DNA of 64,000 nucleotides from UBA4416 sp020846025. GTDB lineage: Bacteria > Bacteroidota > Bacteroidia > B-17B0 > Aurantibacillaceae. Location: the NCBI GenBank assembly GCA_963169295.1, contig CAUJDD010000117.1:1-64000 (forward strand), read 5' to 3'. A model generated the notes under the pieces. The model was not told where the DNA came from, made no database searches, and was given only the letters and a program-made list of their open reading frames with translations. Positions 33,298 through 42,715 of the stretch are shown here, piece after piece (position 1 is the first letter of the stretch; each line of letters opens with the position of its first letter). The position numbers and the translations under genes are program-made.

Positions 33298-36270
33298 GTG
33301 AACCGTATAATATTACATATCTCCTTTTTGTTACTGATGACTGTTTCATCATGCTTGTTTTCACAGGAGATGTATTTTACCAATATTAGTAATTCTCTGA
33401 ATTTACCTTCACAAGAGTGCTACAATGTAATACAAGATAGTAAAGGCTATATATGGATTACTACAGAAAATGGGTTGATAAAGTATAGTAAAGGGAATAC
33501 AAAACTATTTGATAAAAAAAACGGCTTGGATGAAAATGCTGTGTATTCTATTTCAGAAGTTAATTCAGGAGAACTACAATTACTCACTTCCAATAATCGA
33601 ATTTTAAATCTAAAAAATGACACTATCAGAGAAGCGCAGTTCTCTGAAAAATTTAGAAAATTAGTTAAAGATAATTCTGCAATGGGTTCATTTGATTTAG
33701 CGTATCTGATTACTAAAAAAAACAATAAAGATTATATTATTAACTCTCAACAAAATACTTACCTTATATCTTCATCAGGTTCCAAAATAACAAACTTAAC
33801 TAGAGAGAATAATTATAATACTGATGCGTATATTATAATAGATAAAACTGATAAAAATAGTTTATTTATTAAAAAAAATATTTCAAGTGTTTTTAATTTA
33901 TTAGCGCATCGACATATTGTAAAAATTAATTTATCCGATGGCAATAACAATAAAGATATTTATGTGAAATTCATAGAAAACTCGCGATTGGATTGGAGAA
34001 GCAGAATTTGCGAACTAAATGGAATTACTTATTTGAGTTTGCATAATAATTTGTTGTGTATTGATGAAAAATTAAATACAAAAATTATTACTTATCCTAC
34101 TGCTATTACCTCTATGTATTCAGATTCCAAGACAGGATTGTGGATTGGAACAAGTTCTAATGGGGTATATCATTATAGTGATATAAATAACATGAGTAAA
34201 TTTACGGTTGGATTAGCCGGATTAACCGTAAGTGGAATATTAGTAGATAATGAAGGTGGCTCCTGGTGTACTACAACAGAAAAAGGAGTGCATTATTCCA
34301 GTAATAATAATATACAATATTTTCCGGCAATTAAAGAACTGAATAAAAAAACAACATTTTTAAAAACGATTGGAAATACAGTTTACTTCTCATCGGAAAT
34401 AGATAAATTACTTAAATTGGAGAATGATAGCCTTGAAAGTAACTTATTACTACCAACCGGTAACTCAGATGTAACAGACATCATCAATTTCAAACAAAAA
34501 ACATATTTAGCCTCAAAAAGTTATGTTGGAATACTTAATAAAAATAATGTTTTTGAAAGTAGGATTACAAGCTCGATTAATTTATCGGGTAATATAACAT
34601 CCTATCAGTTAGATTCAAGTTTAAATCATTTGTACGTATTGAGTGTTGGTTATGTTTTTAGAATTAAAAATTTAAAAGCTGATGTAGTTGGATCGCCGCT
34701 GGTTTCAAAAGGTAGATGTTTTAAGGTTTTTAGCGATACAATAATTTTAGTCGGTTGTAACGATGGACTCTACAAAATGAATCTTGTGAAGCATTCACTT
34801 CAGAAAATTACAGGAATAAATACAGCAGTGTCAAAAATTCTTCAAACAAAAGATGGAACTATATATATTACAACTAAGGGACAGGGTCTTTTTACTTTGC
34901 ATAATGATGTTTCGGAAAACATTCCCATATCATCCGGTAATGCCGTATTAAACGATTTGATTGAAGATAAAAACAAAGTGCTTTGGGTATCGAGTAATGA
35001 AGGATTGCTAAAAATAGAAAGAAAGGAAAACACATTTGTTTCGAAACTATTTAACAGCTCAGACGGACTAATTTCTAATAGTATTGGACAAGTAACTATT
35101 TGTAATGATACTTTGTATGTGTCATCTCCTGACGGAATTTGCATGTTTTCAATTAATACATCCCTAATAAATTATGCAGCTCCCAAATTATATATTAATC
35201 AAATTAGAGTAAATGATTCAATTATAAAGGCTGATATTGAAAATTTGGAATTAGAGCATTTTCAGAACTCTATTGCCATTACGATAGACCAATTCACTTT
35301 TAAATCAGGGAAAGATGAATGTGTTTTGTACGCATTAAAAGGCTATCATAACGAATTTAAAAAAGCTCACAGTAATACACTGACATTTGAAAATTTACCG
35401 CCAAATAAGTATGAGTTAATTGTGTACTCGGTTAATAATGCAGGTATAAAAAGCACCAAACCATTAATTTTAAAGTATACTATAAAGTCTCCATTTTGGA
35501 AAACATTATGGTTTATAATCTCCTTAACAGGCTTAATTCTAATTTTAAGTTATTTGTTTGTGAAAAATATCATAAACAATATTGAAAAAAGGGAAGAAGA
35601 AAAAAACAGAATAAACAAACTTATTTCAGAGTCTCAGCTCACAGCCTTGCAGGCTCAAATGAATCCTCATTTTATATTTAATGCGATTAATAGTATACAG
35701 AATTATATATTGGACAAAAACGAAAAACAAGCTTATGACTACTTATCAAAATTCAGCAAATTAATACGTAAGGTACTTGTAAATTCAAAGCAGCGAAGAA
35801 TATTACTTTCGGAAGAAATTGAGACGTTAAGTTTGTATATAGAAATAGAATCGTTACGATTTGAAAATTCATTCCGTTATGAAATTGAAATTGATCCTGA
35901 AATAAATACAGATGAAGTGTATATTCCGGGTATGATTATTCAACCCTATGTTGAAAATGCTATTTGGCATGGACTAATGAATTTAAAAGGAATAAGAAAA
36001 GGAGAGTTGAAGATTTCTATCAATTTATTTGATGAGGATACGTTACATGTTATTATAGAAGATAACGGGGTAGGACGAAAAAAGGCCATGGAACTAAAAT
36101 CTAATGACTTAAACGGCTCAGAAGGGATGGAAAATACAAGAAAAAGAATAGCCCTAGTAAATAAAGAGAATTCGGATAATGTGGTGAAAATTACAGATAT
36201 GTATGCTTTAAATGGAGAAGCATCCGGAACCAAAATAGAGGAATTTATTAAAATAGAGGATTTGAATTAG
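33298..36270 (+). CDS. Sensor histidine kinase with propeller and Y_Y_Y domains (LytS-type)
   Basis: The start is a GTG. The 990-residue protein has a signal peptide (about 1-23) and a long periplasmic part made of two-component-regulator propeller repeats (SKGYIWITTENGLIKY, TGLWIGTSSNGVYHY, KVLWVSSNEGLLKI). A Y_Y_Y-like domain precedes one membrane helix (about 733-755). The cytoplasmic part has the His-kinase motif QAQMNPHFIFNAIN, with His at about residue 790, and an ATP-binding IEDNGVGRKKA. It probably senses extracellular glycans or another ligand and phosphorylates the LytTR regulator that follows two bases later. Confidence 0.92.
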   Translation: MNRIILHISFLLLMTVSSCLFSQEMYFTNISNSLNLPSQECYNVIQDSKGYIWITTENGLIKYSKGNTKLFDKKNGLDENAVYSISEVNSGELQLLTSNNRILNLKNDTIREAQFSEKFRKLVKDNSAMGSFDLAYLITKKNNKDYIINSQQNTYLISSSGSKITNLTRENNYNTDAYIIIDKTDKNSLFIKKNISSVFNLLAHRHIVKINLSDGNNNKDIYVKFIENSRLDWRSRICELNGITYLSLHNNLLCIDEKLNTKIITYPTAITSMYSDSKTGLWIGTSSNGVYHYSDINNMSKFTVGLAGLTVSGILVDNEGGSWCTTTEKGVHYSSNNNIQYFPAIKELNKKTTFLKTIGNTVYFSSEIDKLLKLENDSLESNLLLPTGNSDVTDIINFKQKTYLASKSYVGILNKNNVFESRITSSINLSGNITSYQLDSSLNHLYVLSVGYVFRIKNLKADVVGSPLVSKGRCFKVFSDTIILVGCNDGLYKMNLVKHSLQKITGINTAVSKILQTKDGTIYITTKGQGLFTLHNDVSENIPISSGNAVLNDLIEDKNKVLWVSSNEGLLKIERKENTFVSKLFNSSDGLISNSIGQVTICNDTLYVSSPDGICMFSINTSLINYAAPKLYINQIRVNDSIIKADIENLELEHFQNSIAITIDQFTFKSGKDECVLYALKGYHNEFKKAHSNTLTFENLPPNKYELIVYSVNNAGIKSTKPLILKYTIKSPFWKTLWFIISLTGLILILSYLFVKNIINNIEKREEEKNRINKLISESQLTALQAQMNPHFIFNAINSIQNYILDKNEKQAYDYLSKFSKLIRKVLVNSKQRRILLSEEIETLSLYIEIESLRFENSFRYEIEIDPEINTDEVYIPGMIIQPYVENAIWHGLMNLKGIRKGELKISINLFDEDTLHVIIEDNGVGRKKAMELKSNDLNGSEGMENTRKRIALVNKENSDNVVKITDMYALNGEASGTKIEEFIKIEDLN

Positions 36271-36272
36271 TT

Positions 36273-37025
36273 ATGAATAGCAGAATAAAATGCCTTTTAG
36301 TTGATGATGAAAGGAATAGCAGAGAGGTATTAAAAAAATTATTAGCAGACTATGCTAACGAAATTGAATTAATTGGTGAAGCAGGAGATGCGGACAGTGC
36401 TTATAAGCTAATTAATGATTTAAAGCCTGAATTGGTATTTCTTGATATACAAATGCCAGGAGGAGATGGTTTTTCCTTATTGAAGCGATTTCCGAAGATA
36501 CAATTTGAAATTATTTTTGTGACAAGTTTCGATCAATATGCTATTAATGCCATTAGGTTTAATGCGCTTGATTATTTGCTGAAACCAATTGAAACAAAAG
36601 AATTAGATAACGCAATAAAAAGACTAATAGAGAAAACAAGAAATACTAAAAGGGAACATAAAGAAATAGAAGCACTATTACATAATTTAAAAAGCACTAA
36701 CAAACGTATTACCGTGCATGTTGGAGATAAGGTAAAGTTAATTGAGGAATCTGATATTATGTATATTGAAGCTGATGGGCGCTATTCAAATATTTATACT
36801 AATGATAGCCAAAAGTACACAACACCTAGAAATATTAAGGATTTTGAAGATAACTTTTGCGACCAAACAAGTTTTATACGCATAAGTAAAACTTATATGA
36901 TTAATGCTGTTTATATTAAAGAGTATAGCAAGGGAGAACCATTCGTTATAAAAATGAATAATGGTACTACATTTGAAGTTGCAAGAAGGAAGAAGGCTGA
37001 GGTTTTGGAAAAATTGCGAAGATGA
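36273..37025 (+). CDS. LytTR-type response regulator
   Basis: The 250-residue protein has a receiver domain with acidic DDE near the start and the phospho-acceptor Asp in LVFLDIQMPGGDGF (about residue 57). A conserved Lys follows in DYLLKPIE. The C-terminal LytTR DNA-binding domain (about 145-248) includes ITVHVGDKVKLIEESDIMYIEADGRYSNIY and the FIRISKTYMIN segment. LytTR regulators bind ACnGTTnRT-like words. The repeated motif of this element contains ACCGTTTRT on one strand, making this regulator the best candidate to bind it. Confidence 0.92.
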   Translation: MNSRIKCLLVDDERNSREVLKKLLADYANEIELIGEAGDADSAYKLINDLKPELVFLDIQMPGGDGFSLLKRFPKIQFEIIFVTSFDQYAINAIRFNALDYLLKPIETKELDNAIKRLIEKTRNTKREHKEIEALLHNLKSTNKRITVHVGDKVKLIEESDIMYIEADGRYSNIYTNDSQKYTTPRNIKDFEDNFCDQTSFIRISKTYMINAVYIKEYSKGEPFVIKMNNGTTFEVARRKKAEVLEKLRR

Positions 37026-37126
37026 TTAGTGGTTTATTAAATTTTCAGAGTGACTCATTTGAGAGTTATCAGTATTGTTTTTTGAACTTTAAAAATATTT
37101 GTTTACTATTCTTATTTGTAAATTTT

Positions 37127-38272
37127 ATGAAGGTGAAAATCAAGTATTTTGTATTACTCATATTGTGGTTGGGGATTATCGGAAAATGCGTTTGTCAAAC
37201 AGATACACTAGCTGCAAAATTAGATGTTATATTAAACTCTCGTATTAGCAGCAAAGGAAGGAATCCTGTAAATAATTATCAGTTCTATTTTAATTGCAAT
37301 AACCAGGTTGTTTATAACAAAATGGCTGCTACACATGATAATGGAATCAATCTTAATTATAAATACAAATCAGCAAGTGTAGCTAAAACATTTATTGCGA
37401 CAATGATTATGCAACTTCACGAAGAGGGTTTGATTAATATTGACTCAAGCATAAGTTGTTATTTTGACTCAACGGTGGTTAATAAGTGTCTGATTTCAGG
37501 AAAAATTGATATTAGTAAGAATATTACTATCAGAAGGCTGTTAAATCATACTACAGGTATGAAGGACTACATTTTAGACGATAAGAGATTTCTGATAAAA
37601 TTAAAAACATTTCCACGAAAATATTATTTGCCCTCAGAGCATCTTAATAGATATAAGAGACATAGGCTTAATGAAATTCAGGATGTAGATTTCGGTAAAT
37701 TTTACTATTCAGATACAAACTATTTATTACTGGCAATGCTTATAGAAACTATAACAAAAAAAAGTATTCAGGAAAATCTGAAAAATAGAATTGTAGATAA
37801 ATTAAGCTTGAAAAACACCTATGTAGATAGTTGGGATTCTGCTTATAGAAATGTTTTACATCAATATATACATCGTCAGTGTATCACAAAAAGGTTGAAT
37901 CCAAGCTTTGAATTTGGTGGTGGAGGATTAATAACTACTACTGATGATTTATTCATTTTTATTAATGGATTGTTTCAAAATAAGTTATTTAAAAAAACAG
38001 AAACGTTAAGAAATATGCTTGAAACTCAAAATACAGAATATTGTTTAGGGTTAATGATAAAACGAATTCCGGAAATATGGATTGACGGCAAATCAAAGGA
38101 CACATTAATTGCTTATGGTCATGAAAGTTATTTTGGCACTGAGATGTATCATGTCCCTTCAAAAAACATTACCTGGATAATAAATAAAAATCAAGCGTAC
38201 ATTAACAGACATACAAAGCAATTTCCGGTTTGGTTAATTGCCCTTAGACTTTATAGAAAAGAGTTTATGTAA
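37127..38272 (+). CDS. Serine hydrolase, beta-lactamase family
   Basis: I choose the ATG at 37127, which begins a signal peptide (MKVKIKYFVLLILWLG). The open frame starts at 37022 but would add 35 residues without function. The 381-residue protein has the SxxK motif SVAK in YKSASVAKTF, a tyrosine motif YSDTNY, and GHESYFG in place of the usual HxG near the C-terminus. The family includes DD-peptidases, esterases and class C beta-lactamases. Secretion to the periplasm is expected. It follows the response regulator closely on the same strand and may belong to its operon. Confidence 0.8.
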   Translation: MKVKIKYFVLLILWLGIIGKCVCQTDTLAAKLDVILNSRISSKGRNPVNNYQFYFNCNNQVVYNKMAATHDNGINLNYKYKSASVAKTFIATMIMQLHEEGLINIDSSISCYFDSTVVNKCLISGKIDISKNITIRRLLNHTTGMKDYILDDKRFLIKLKTFPRKYYLPSEHLNRYKRHRLNEIQDVDFGKFYYSDTNYLLLAMLIETITKKSIQENLKNRIVDKLSLKNTYVDSWDSAYRNVLHQYIHRQCITKRLNPSFEFGGGGLITTTDDLFIFINGLFQNKLFKKTETLRNMLETQNTEYCLGLMIKRIPEIWIDGKSKDTLIAYGHESYFGTEMYHVPSKNITWIINKNQAYINRHTKQFPVWLIALRLYRKEFM

Positions 38273-38326
38273 AGTTTCATTTTCAAAATGTATAAATTTC
38301 AAAAATGTAATTTATTCTCTAAACCA

Positions 38327-39106
38327 TTAATTTTGGTTAGGTGTTGTTAGTGGTATTGATTTTTTTAATATTGATGATTGTTTTGTTGATTCAAAATAAA
38401 TCACATAATCAAATTTCCCTTCTTTTAATTTCTGATATCGTTTAACTTTATAATTCATATTTGTTTTCCCATATGTATGACCGATTACTGTATAAGTCAT
38501 TTTATTGACTCTTGGAATACTTGAATAATCGCAAATTAGTATTTTGTAATTATGCTTAGATAGATATTTTTCTAATGAATTTCGTTGCGCTTCCTTTAGT
38601 TTACAAACACTAAAGACAGGTTGTTGTTTTATATATTTCCAAGCGTTGAAATAGCCGTTGTTTGTTGTTTGAGCAATACTGATATGCTTTTCGCGCATGT
38701 TTTCAGATAAAAACTGACCAGATGTTTTATAAGAATAATTACTAGGGTAATCATACCTAGTTTTTGAAATATGTACATTATGAGCCATGAAAATTCCCTT
38801 AGAATTTGGGTTTCGGTATAGGTAATTCATAATATTGATTGCCATACAACTATCTCTGTAGTAATATTGATTCGTTGTATTCAATTTATGCTGTAAGAAT
38901 TGATTGACAGTAACATTTATTAAAATAGAATTATTCGGTTCAAGGCCTTTTAAACAATTGTTATAAAAAACATTCCAGTCGTTCAGTGCTTTCCTTACTA
39001 TAGCGGTATCTTTGTATGGAGGTTTAAGTGTACTAAAGAATTCTGGAATTGAATCTATTGTGTTATTAATTTTGAGCATTCTCTCAGCTAAGACGCAATA
39101 AGTCAA
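38327..39106 (-). pseudogene. C-terminal fragment of erythromycin-esterase-like protein
   Basis: The 259-residue frame contains RDSCMAINIMNYLYRN and GIFMAHNVHISKTR. These match the RDxxMAxN and (W/F)AHNxHV motifs of the C-terminal half of the erythromycin esterase family. The N-terminal part of the family, with its catalytic His and Glu residues, is missing. No upstream frame supplies it, so the gene is probably truncated. The remaining frame is intact and might still be translated. Its function, if any, cannot be inferred. Confidence 0.6.
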
Positions 39107-39458
39107 TTATTTCGTTTTCAGATAGCACCTTGTTTATTTTTAATATTAATCCTGATACAATCATAAATCCATTATTTTACCTACCATCTATTCCCGCAAT
39201 ATTTATAGATTGCAAGAATTTAAACGGTTTGGAATACCCAAACCATTTAGAAAAAGAATACCACAAAAATAATGCGTTTATTGGTGATTTTTAATTTCGT
39301 GCTAAATATGTAATAAACGGTAGGGTAAAACGGACTTATTTAATGAAATTTGGTTGCAATTATATTTAATATGACTCTATAAATATTTTCGGGGTATTTT
39401 AAACGATAGAATCAAAGAATTAAGAATAAATAAGTAAAATTTAATTAAAAAAATAAAC
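39107..39458. other. Intergenic region with motif copy e
   Basis: This 352-base stretch has no gene. It holds motif copy e at 39296-39325 and presumably the promoter of the plus-strand gene that follows. The missing N-terminal half of the erythromycin-esterase-like gene is not present here. Confidence 0.5.
39296..39325 (+). promoter_or_regulatory. Repeated upstream motif, copy e (two-helix protein)
   Basis: It reads GTGCTAAATATGTAATAAAC followed by GGTA and points to the gene starting about 135 bases later. Copies d and e are almost identical. Confidence 0.55.
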
Positions 39459-39947
39459 ATGAATTATAACGAATTTAAAACCATTTTAAAAAAATCAAGC
39501 ACAAGAATTCTTATTATCGGAATTTTCATTTTATTAATCGGTCTGCCAATAATATGTGCCAATTTTTTCGATTCAAATAAGGCTTCCTATTGGATATTAG
39601 GTGGGATCTTTACCGCTATTGGATTACTGATGACAATTAAACCCTTAAAAGATATTAGTTCAATAAACACAGACACTCACCCTCTGTTAAGCGCTATACT
39701 TAAAGGAAATAAGGAATTCGTAATTTGGATTTATCAAAAAGAGATTATTTCAAAGGTAGAAGGCGCTAATGTGGGAAAATCAAACAATGTAGTTATATGG
39801 ACTAAGACAAACAAACAAATAGAGATTGTGCTTAGTAATAAAACATCGCCACTTGAGCTAATCAAGTATCTTTCTTCAATGTTTCCAAATGCCAGTGTTG
39901 GATATTCGAAAGAAACTGAAAATGAAATAAAACAAAAGCTAAAGTAA
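39459..39947 (+). CDS. Hypothetical two-helix membrane protein
   Basis: The 162-residue protein has two hydrophobic helices (about 17-37 and 43-62) and a soluble C-terminal part rich in alternating hydrophobic residues (EFVIWIYQKEIISKVEG...VVIWTKTNKQIEIVLSNK). The latter suggests a beta-barrel or PH-like domain facing the cytoplasm. I do not recognise a family. It is preceded by motif copy e and followed by a similar protein on the same strand. Confidence 0.55.
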   Translation: MNYNEFKTILKKSSTRILIIGIFILLIGLPIICANFFDSNKASYWILGGIFTAIGLLMTIKPLKDISSINTDTHPLLSAILKGNKEFVIWIYQKEIISKVEGANVGKSNNVVIWTKTNKQIEIVLSNKTSPLELIKYLSSMFPNASVGYSKETENEIKQKLK

Positions 39948-40034
39948 AAATATACTCGGATGAAGCTTTTAAAAACTGGAATCAAAGTGATCCAGTAATT
40001 AATAGCATATAAAATATGATTGATATACTAGCAT

Positions 40035-40526
40035 ATGGAAAAAATAAAGCTGGCTAATCAAAAAAGTATAATCGTTCTAGGTATTCTTTCATTGCTATTA
40101 GGCTCTCTAATTTTATATTTTGGCGTTACTCAAGAAATTAATCTTAAAATTTCTGGCGCAAAATTAGACAAAAGTACTTCCAAGGTATTACTTTTCATTA
40201 TTTCAATTGGAGCATTTGTTACCACAATTAATTACATTATAAAGTACATTTCATTAATCAGATATGGTGATTTTGTAGTATTGCTTAAAAGTGATAGCAT
40301 TACATTTCCAGAGGATACTTTCTTAAAAGGCTATTCACCTGTAACTATACAAAAGTGCATTTTAAATGAGATTGAATTGGAAAATTTGGGACAACATAAG
40401 TATAGTATAAACTTAAGAAATAAACAGGGTGTTATTGTTGGTAAAATTGCAGGGGAACTTGCTCCTTATAAAACTATACCTCCGAAAGACTTTGTTATCA
40501 AAATCCAAGATTGGTTAATCACCTAG
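40035..40526 (+). CDS. Hypothetical two-helix membrane protein, second of a pair
   Basis: The 163-residue product has two membrane helices (about 12-30 and 50-68). A C-terminal soluble beta-rich domain (YGDFVVLLKSDSITFPED...INLRNKQGVIVGKIAG) follows. Its size and layout match the preceding gene, suggesting a diverged pair. The 87-base gap permits co-transcription. No known family is evident. Confidence 0.55.
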   Translation: MEKIKLANQKSIIVLGILSLLLGSLILYFGVTQEINLKISGAKLDKSTSKVLLFIISIGAFVTTINYIIKYISLIRYGDFVVLLKSDSITFPEDTFLKGYSPVTIQKCILNEIELENLGQHKYSINLRNKQGVIVGKIAGELAPYKTIPPKDFVIKIQDWLIT

Positions 40527-40676
40527 GAGTAATTACTCTAAATTTGTCATAAGATTAAATATTAAATAAGTTTTTAATAAAATTACGAATACAGAAAAGG
40601 AATTTATTGTTCTAAAATTCTATCATACCATTGTTTTTTGCATCAGAGGAATGTCGTTTTATCATCTCTATCCAAT

Positions 40677-41072
40677 TTATTTTATTTCCATTTTAACCAA
40701 TTCCCAAATTTTTTGGTCCTTTGTTATATATCCATTGATGACTGGTTGCTTTTCGCTGTTATGAATTCCTTTGAATTTAAAAGTTCCATGCAGAGAAGTT
40801 GACATAAGAAATTTGCTTTTGTTCATTAAATCTATGTATTCTTTATTTAGGAGTAGCAAGCGAATGCTGTCAGGTTTTAATTTCCCTTCATCTTCATTCA
40901 CCGGATAGATATAACAGTTGTAGTAAATCCCATAGCCAACAGGAGAGGATTCTCCGAATATACACAAGCGGAATTGCTGAGTATTTTTTGATGTAATGAA
41001 TGACATTATGAAAATACAGAACAATGGAATTATTAAAAAGTAGGGATGGATTTTTTTTGACGCGATTTTCAT
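40677..41072 (-). CDS. Hypothetical exported or membrane-anchored small protein
   Basis: The 131-residue protein has an N-terminal hydrophobic helix (about 12-29), preceded by a basic start (MKIASKKIHPY). The remainder is soluble with strands such as QFRLCIFGESSPVGYGIYYNCYIYP. There is no lipobox at the expected place. Motif copy f lies about 310 bases upstream. I do not recognise the family; the gene could be species-specific. Confidence 0.5.
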   Translation of the reverse strand: MKIASKKIHPYFLIIPLFCIFIMSFITSKNTQQFRLCIFGESSPVGYGIYYNCYIYPVNEDEGKLKPDSIRLLLLNKEYIDLMNKSKFLMSTSLHGTFKFKGIHNSEKQPVINGYITKDQKIWELVKMEIK

Positions 41073-41542
41073 TTTATAATAATATAAAGGTATATTCGAC
41101 AGGAACTAATACGAAAGTGAAAATATCGTCTGCTTTGTATTTTTGTGTTATTTTCCTAATTGCCATGTTAGATATTACAGTTCGATTCCTTCTTTTAAAA
41201 ATTGAATACAGAATATTTAATTTCTATCTGTTGTAGACTTATACTGTCGTGCATTTCATTATGATCTATCCTACATGACTAAAAATAACCGTGACGTATT
41301 GTATAATTACCGTCATTGGTTAGTTTTATTGTTTTTGCATATTAAATATAGTTAATGTTTTAGTTTGAATAACTGCCGTTTGTTACGTTTTTGTACTGTA
41401 AATGAAGTTATTAAATACTATATGAAAACTAAAATAAGGCGGAGGTACTGGAGAAGTTAAAAGGGTAGTTTAATAAATTGAGTAAACAAAAACTTAATTA
41501 GCCTCTGAACCTTCAATTTCTTTTAGGTTCTGTTGTAGGCAG
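41073..41542. other. Intergenic region with motif copy f
   Basis: These 470 bases hold no convincing gene. The one short plus-strand frame, 41024-41236, overlaps the preceding coding sequence and looks spurious. Motif copy f is at 41371-41400. About 60 bases following it on the minus strand resemble those following copy g, including a TATATTTAATATG word at the same distance (about 30 bases). This indicates two related promoter regions. Confidence 0.5.
41371..41400 (-). promoter_or_regulatory. Repeated upstream motif, copy f
   Basis: On the minus strand it reads GTACAAAAACGTAACAAACG followed by GCA, and points to the 131-residue protein gene about 310 bases away. Confidence 0.5.
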
Positions 41543-42478
41543 TTAATAAAATTCATAGTCATACACTTTTACTATTGATGGTTGATTATTCCAATTATAT
41601 GTAATTACCTGCTTCTTTATTCCATTCTCATAGACATATTTATTGCTATTTTGATTTTCACTCATGAAACTTAATGTGCCATCTTTGTTATAAATGTAGG
41701 TGAAGTGGTGGCTTAGATAATCATCTGAAAAAAATTTGGAATCAATAACTCTTCCTTTTTTATCATATAGGTATTCGTTTTTGAAATCAACACTCTGGTC
41801 ACTTGGGTCAATTATTATTTTAGAAACAAGATTGTCGTTTTTATCGTAATGGTAATATTCTGTTTCTGTATGATATTTTGCCTCATTATTTTTAGTTGAA
41901 TTCTTGAATCGCTTAATATTCAAAATATCCCCTTTTTTGTTATATTTTATAGAGTCCATGAAATAACAATAGTCACTTGAAGAGTAATATCTCTTTTGAT
42001 TAACTAACTGATTTTTTTTGTTGTAGTTGAATTTAATTCTGTCAATCAGGGAGTCTCTTGAATCATTTCTCAGATAGTTATAAATTCGAGATAAATTTCC
42101 ATTGGTATTATAATTATATTCTATAATATGATTCATATTGAGAGTGTCAGAATTAGCTTCTACCGATCTGGTTAGTCTACCTTCTTTATCGTACCAATAG
42201 TACTCTTGCTTCATAGAAGTTGAGTCATAAAACCATACTTTGTAAATACAATTTCCAATTGAATCAAAATTTGCTTGATAAGTAATTGAGTTTTGGACAT
42301 ATTCGAGATTAGATACTATTGAAGGATTTAAGCTAAAAGTCCATTCAGTCATACTCTTGATTTTCATTTCTTTTACTTTTTCATTGAATTCGAGGTCAAG
42401 TTTTTCTTTCATTGAAACTTGACTGTGCAGAATACGAGCAAAGCAAAAAAGATTAATGTATACTATTATTTTTATCAC
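41543..42478 (-). CDS. Secreted protein with YD-like repeats
   Basis: The 311-residue protein has a signal peptide (about 1-20, ending ILHSQ). A run of tyrosine-rich repeats such as YYWYDKEGRLTRSVE, IEYNYNTNGNLSRIYNY, SIKYNKKGDILNIKRF and YLYDKKGRVIDSKFF follows. This is the YD/RHS-like pattern, which forms extended beta structure. No toxin domain or RHS core cleavage motif is attached. It probably works in the periplasm or at the surface; the role is unknown. Motif copy g lies about 210 bases upstream. Confidence 0.65.
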   Translation of the reverse strand: MIKIIVYINLFCFARILHSQVSMKEKLDLEFNEKVKEMKIKSMTEWTFSLNPSIVSNLEYVQNSITYQANFDSIGNCIYKVWFYDSTSMKQEYYWYDKEGRLTRSVEANSDTLNMNHIIEYNYNTNGNLSRIYNYLRNDSRDSLIDRIKFNYNKKNQLVNQKRYYSSSDYCYFMDSIKYNKKGDILNIKRFKNSTKNNEAKYHTETEYYHYDKNDNLVSKIIIDPSDQSVDFKNEYLYDKKGRVIDSKFFSDDYLSHHFTYIYNKDGTLSFMSENQNSNKYVYENGIKKQVITYNWNNQPSIVKVYDYEFY

Positions 42479-42689
42479 TTTCTTTTCGTTTTTATTCCTT
42501 TTATATCTCTAAATAGTTTGGGCAGTCTGTTCAGCTTTTCGGGGGCACGCGGAATTACCTAAAACTAGCATATAAGCATGATTTTACCATACTTATCTAC
42601 CCTACATTTAGATGCTATGAATGATGAGCAAAATATGTTTAGTTATATTGTTTTACATAATAAATATAACGAATATATTAGGTTGAATA

Positions 42690-42715
42690 GTTACCGTTTG
42701 TTACGTTTTTGTGCT
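42690..42715 (-). promoter_or_regulatory. Repeated upstream motif, copy g
   Basis: On the minus strand it reads AGCACAAAAACGTAACAAAC followed by GGTAAC. It begins inside the integrase stop codon and points to the YD-repeat gene about 210 bases away. Confidence 0.5.

Noticed and set aside
41024..41236. Plus-strand 70-residue frame
   Set aside because: It overlaps the start of the minus-strand gene 40677-41072, is hydrophobic by AT content and has no support.
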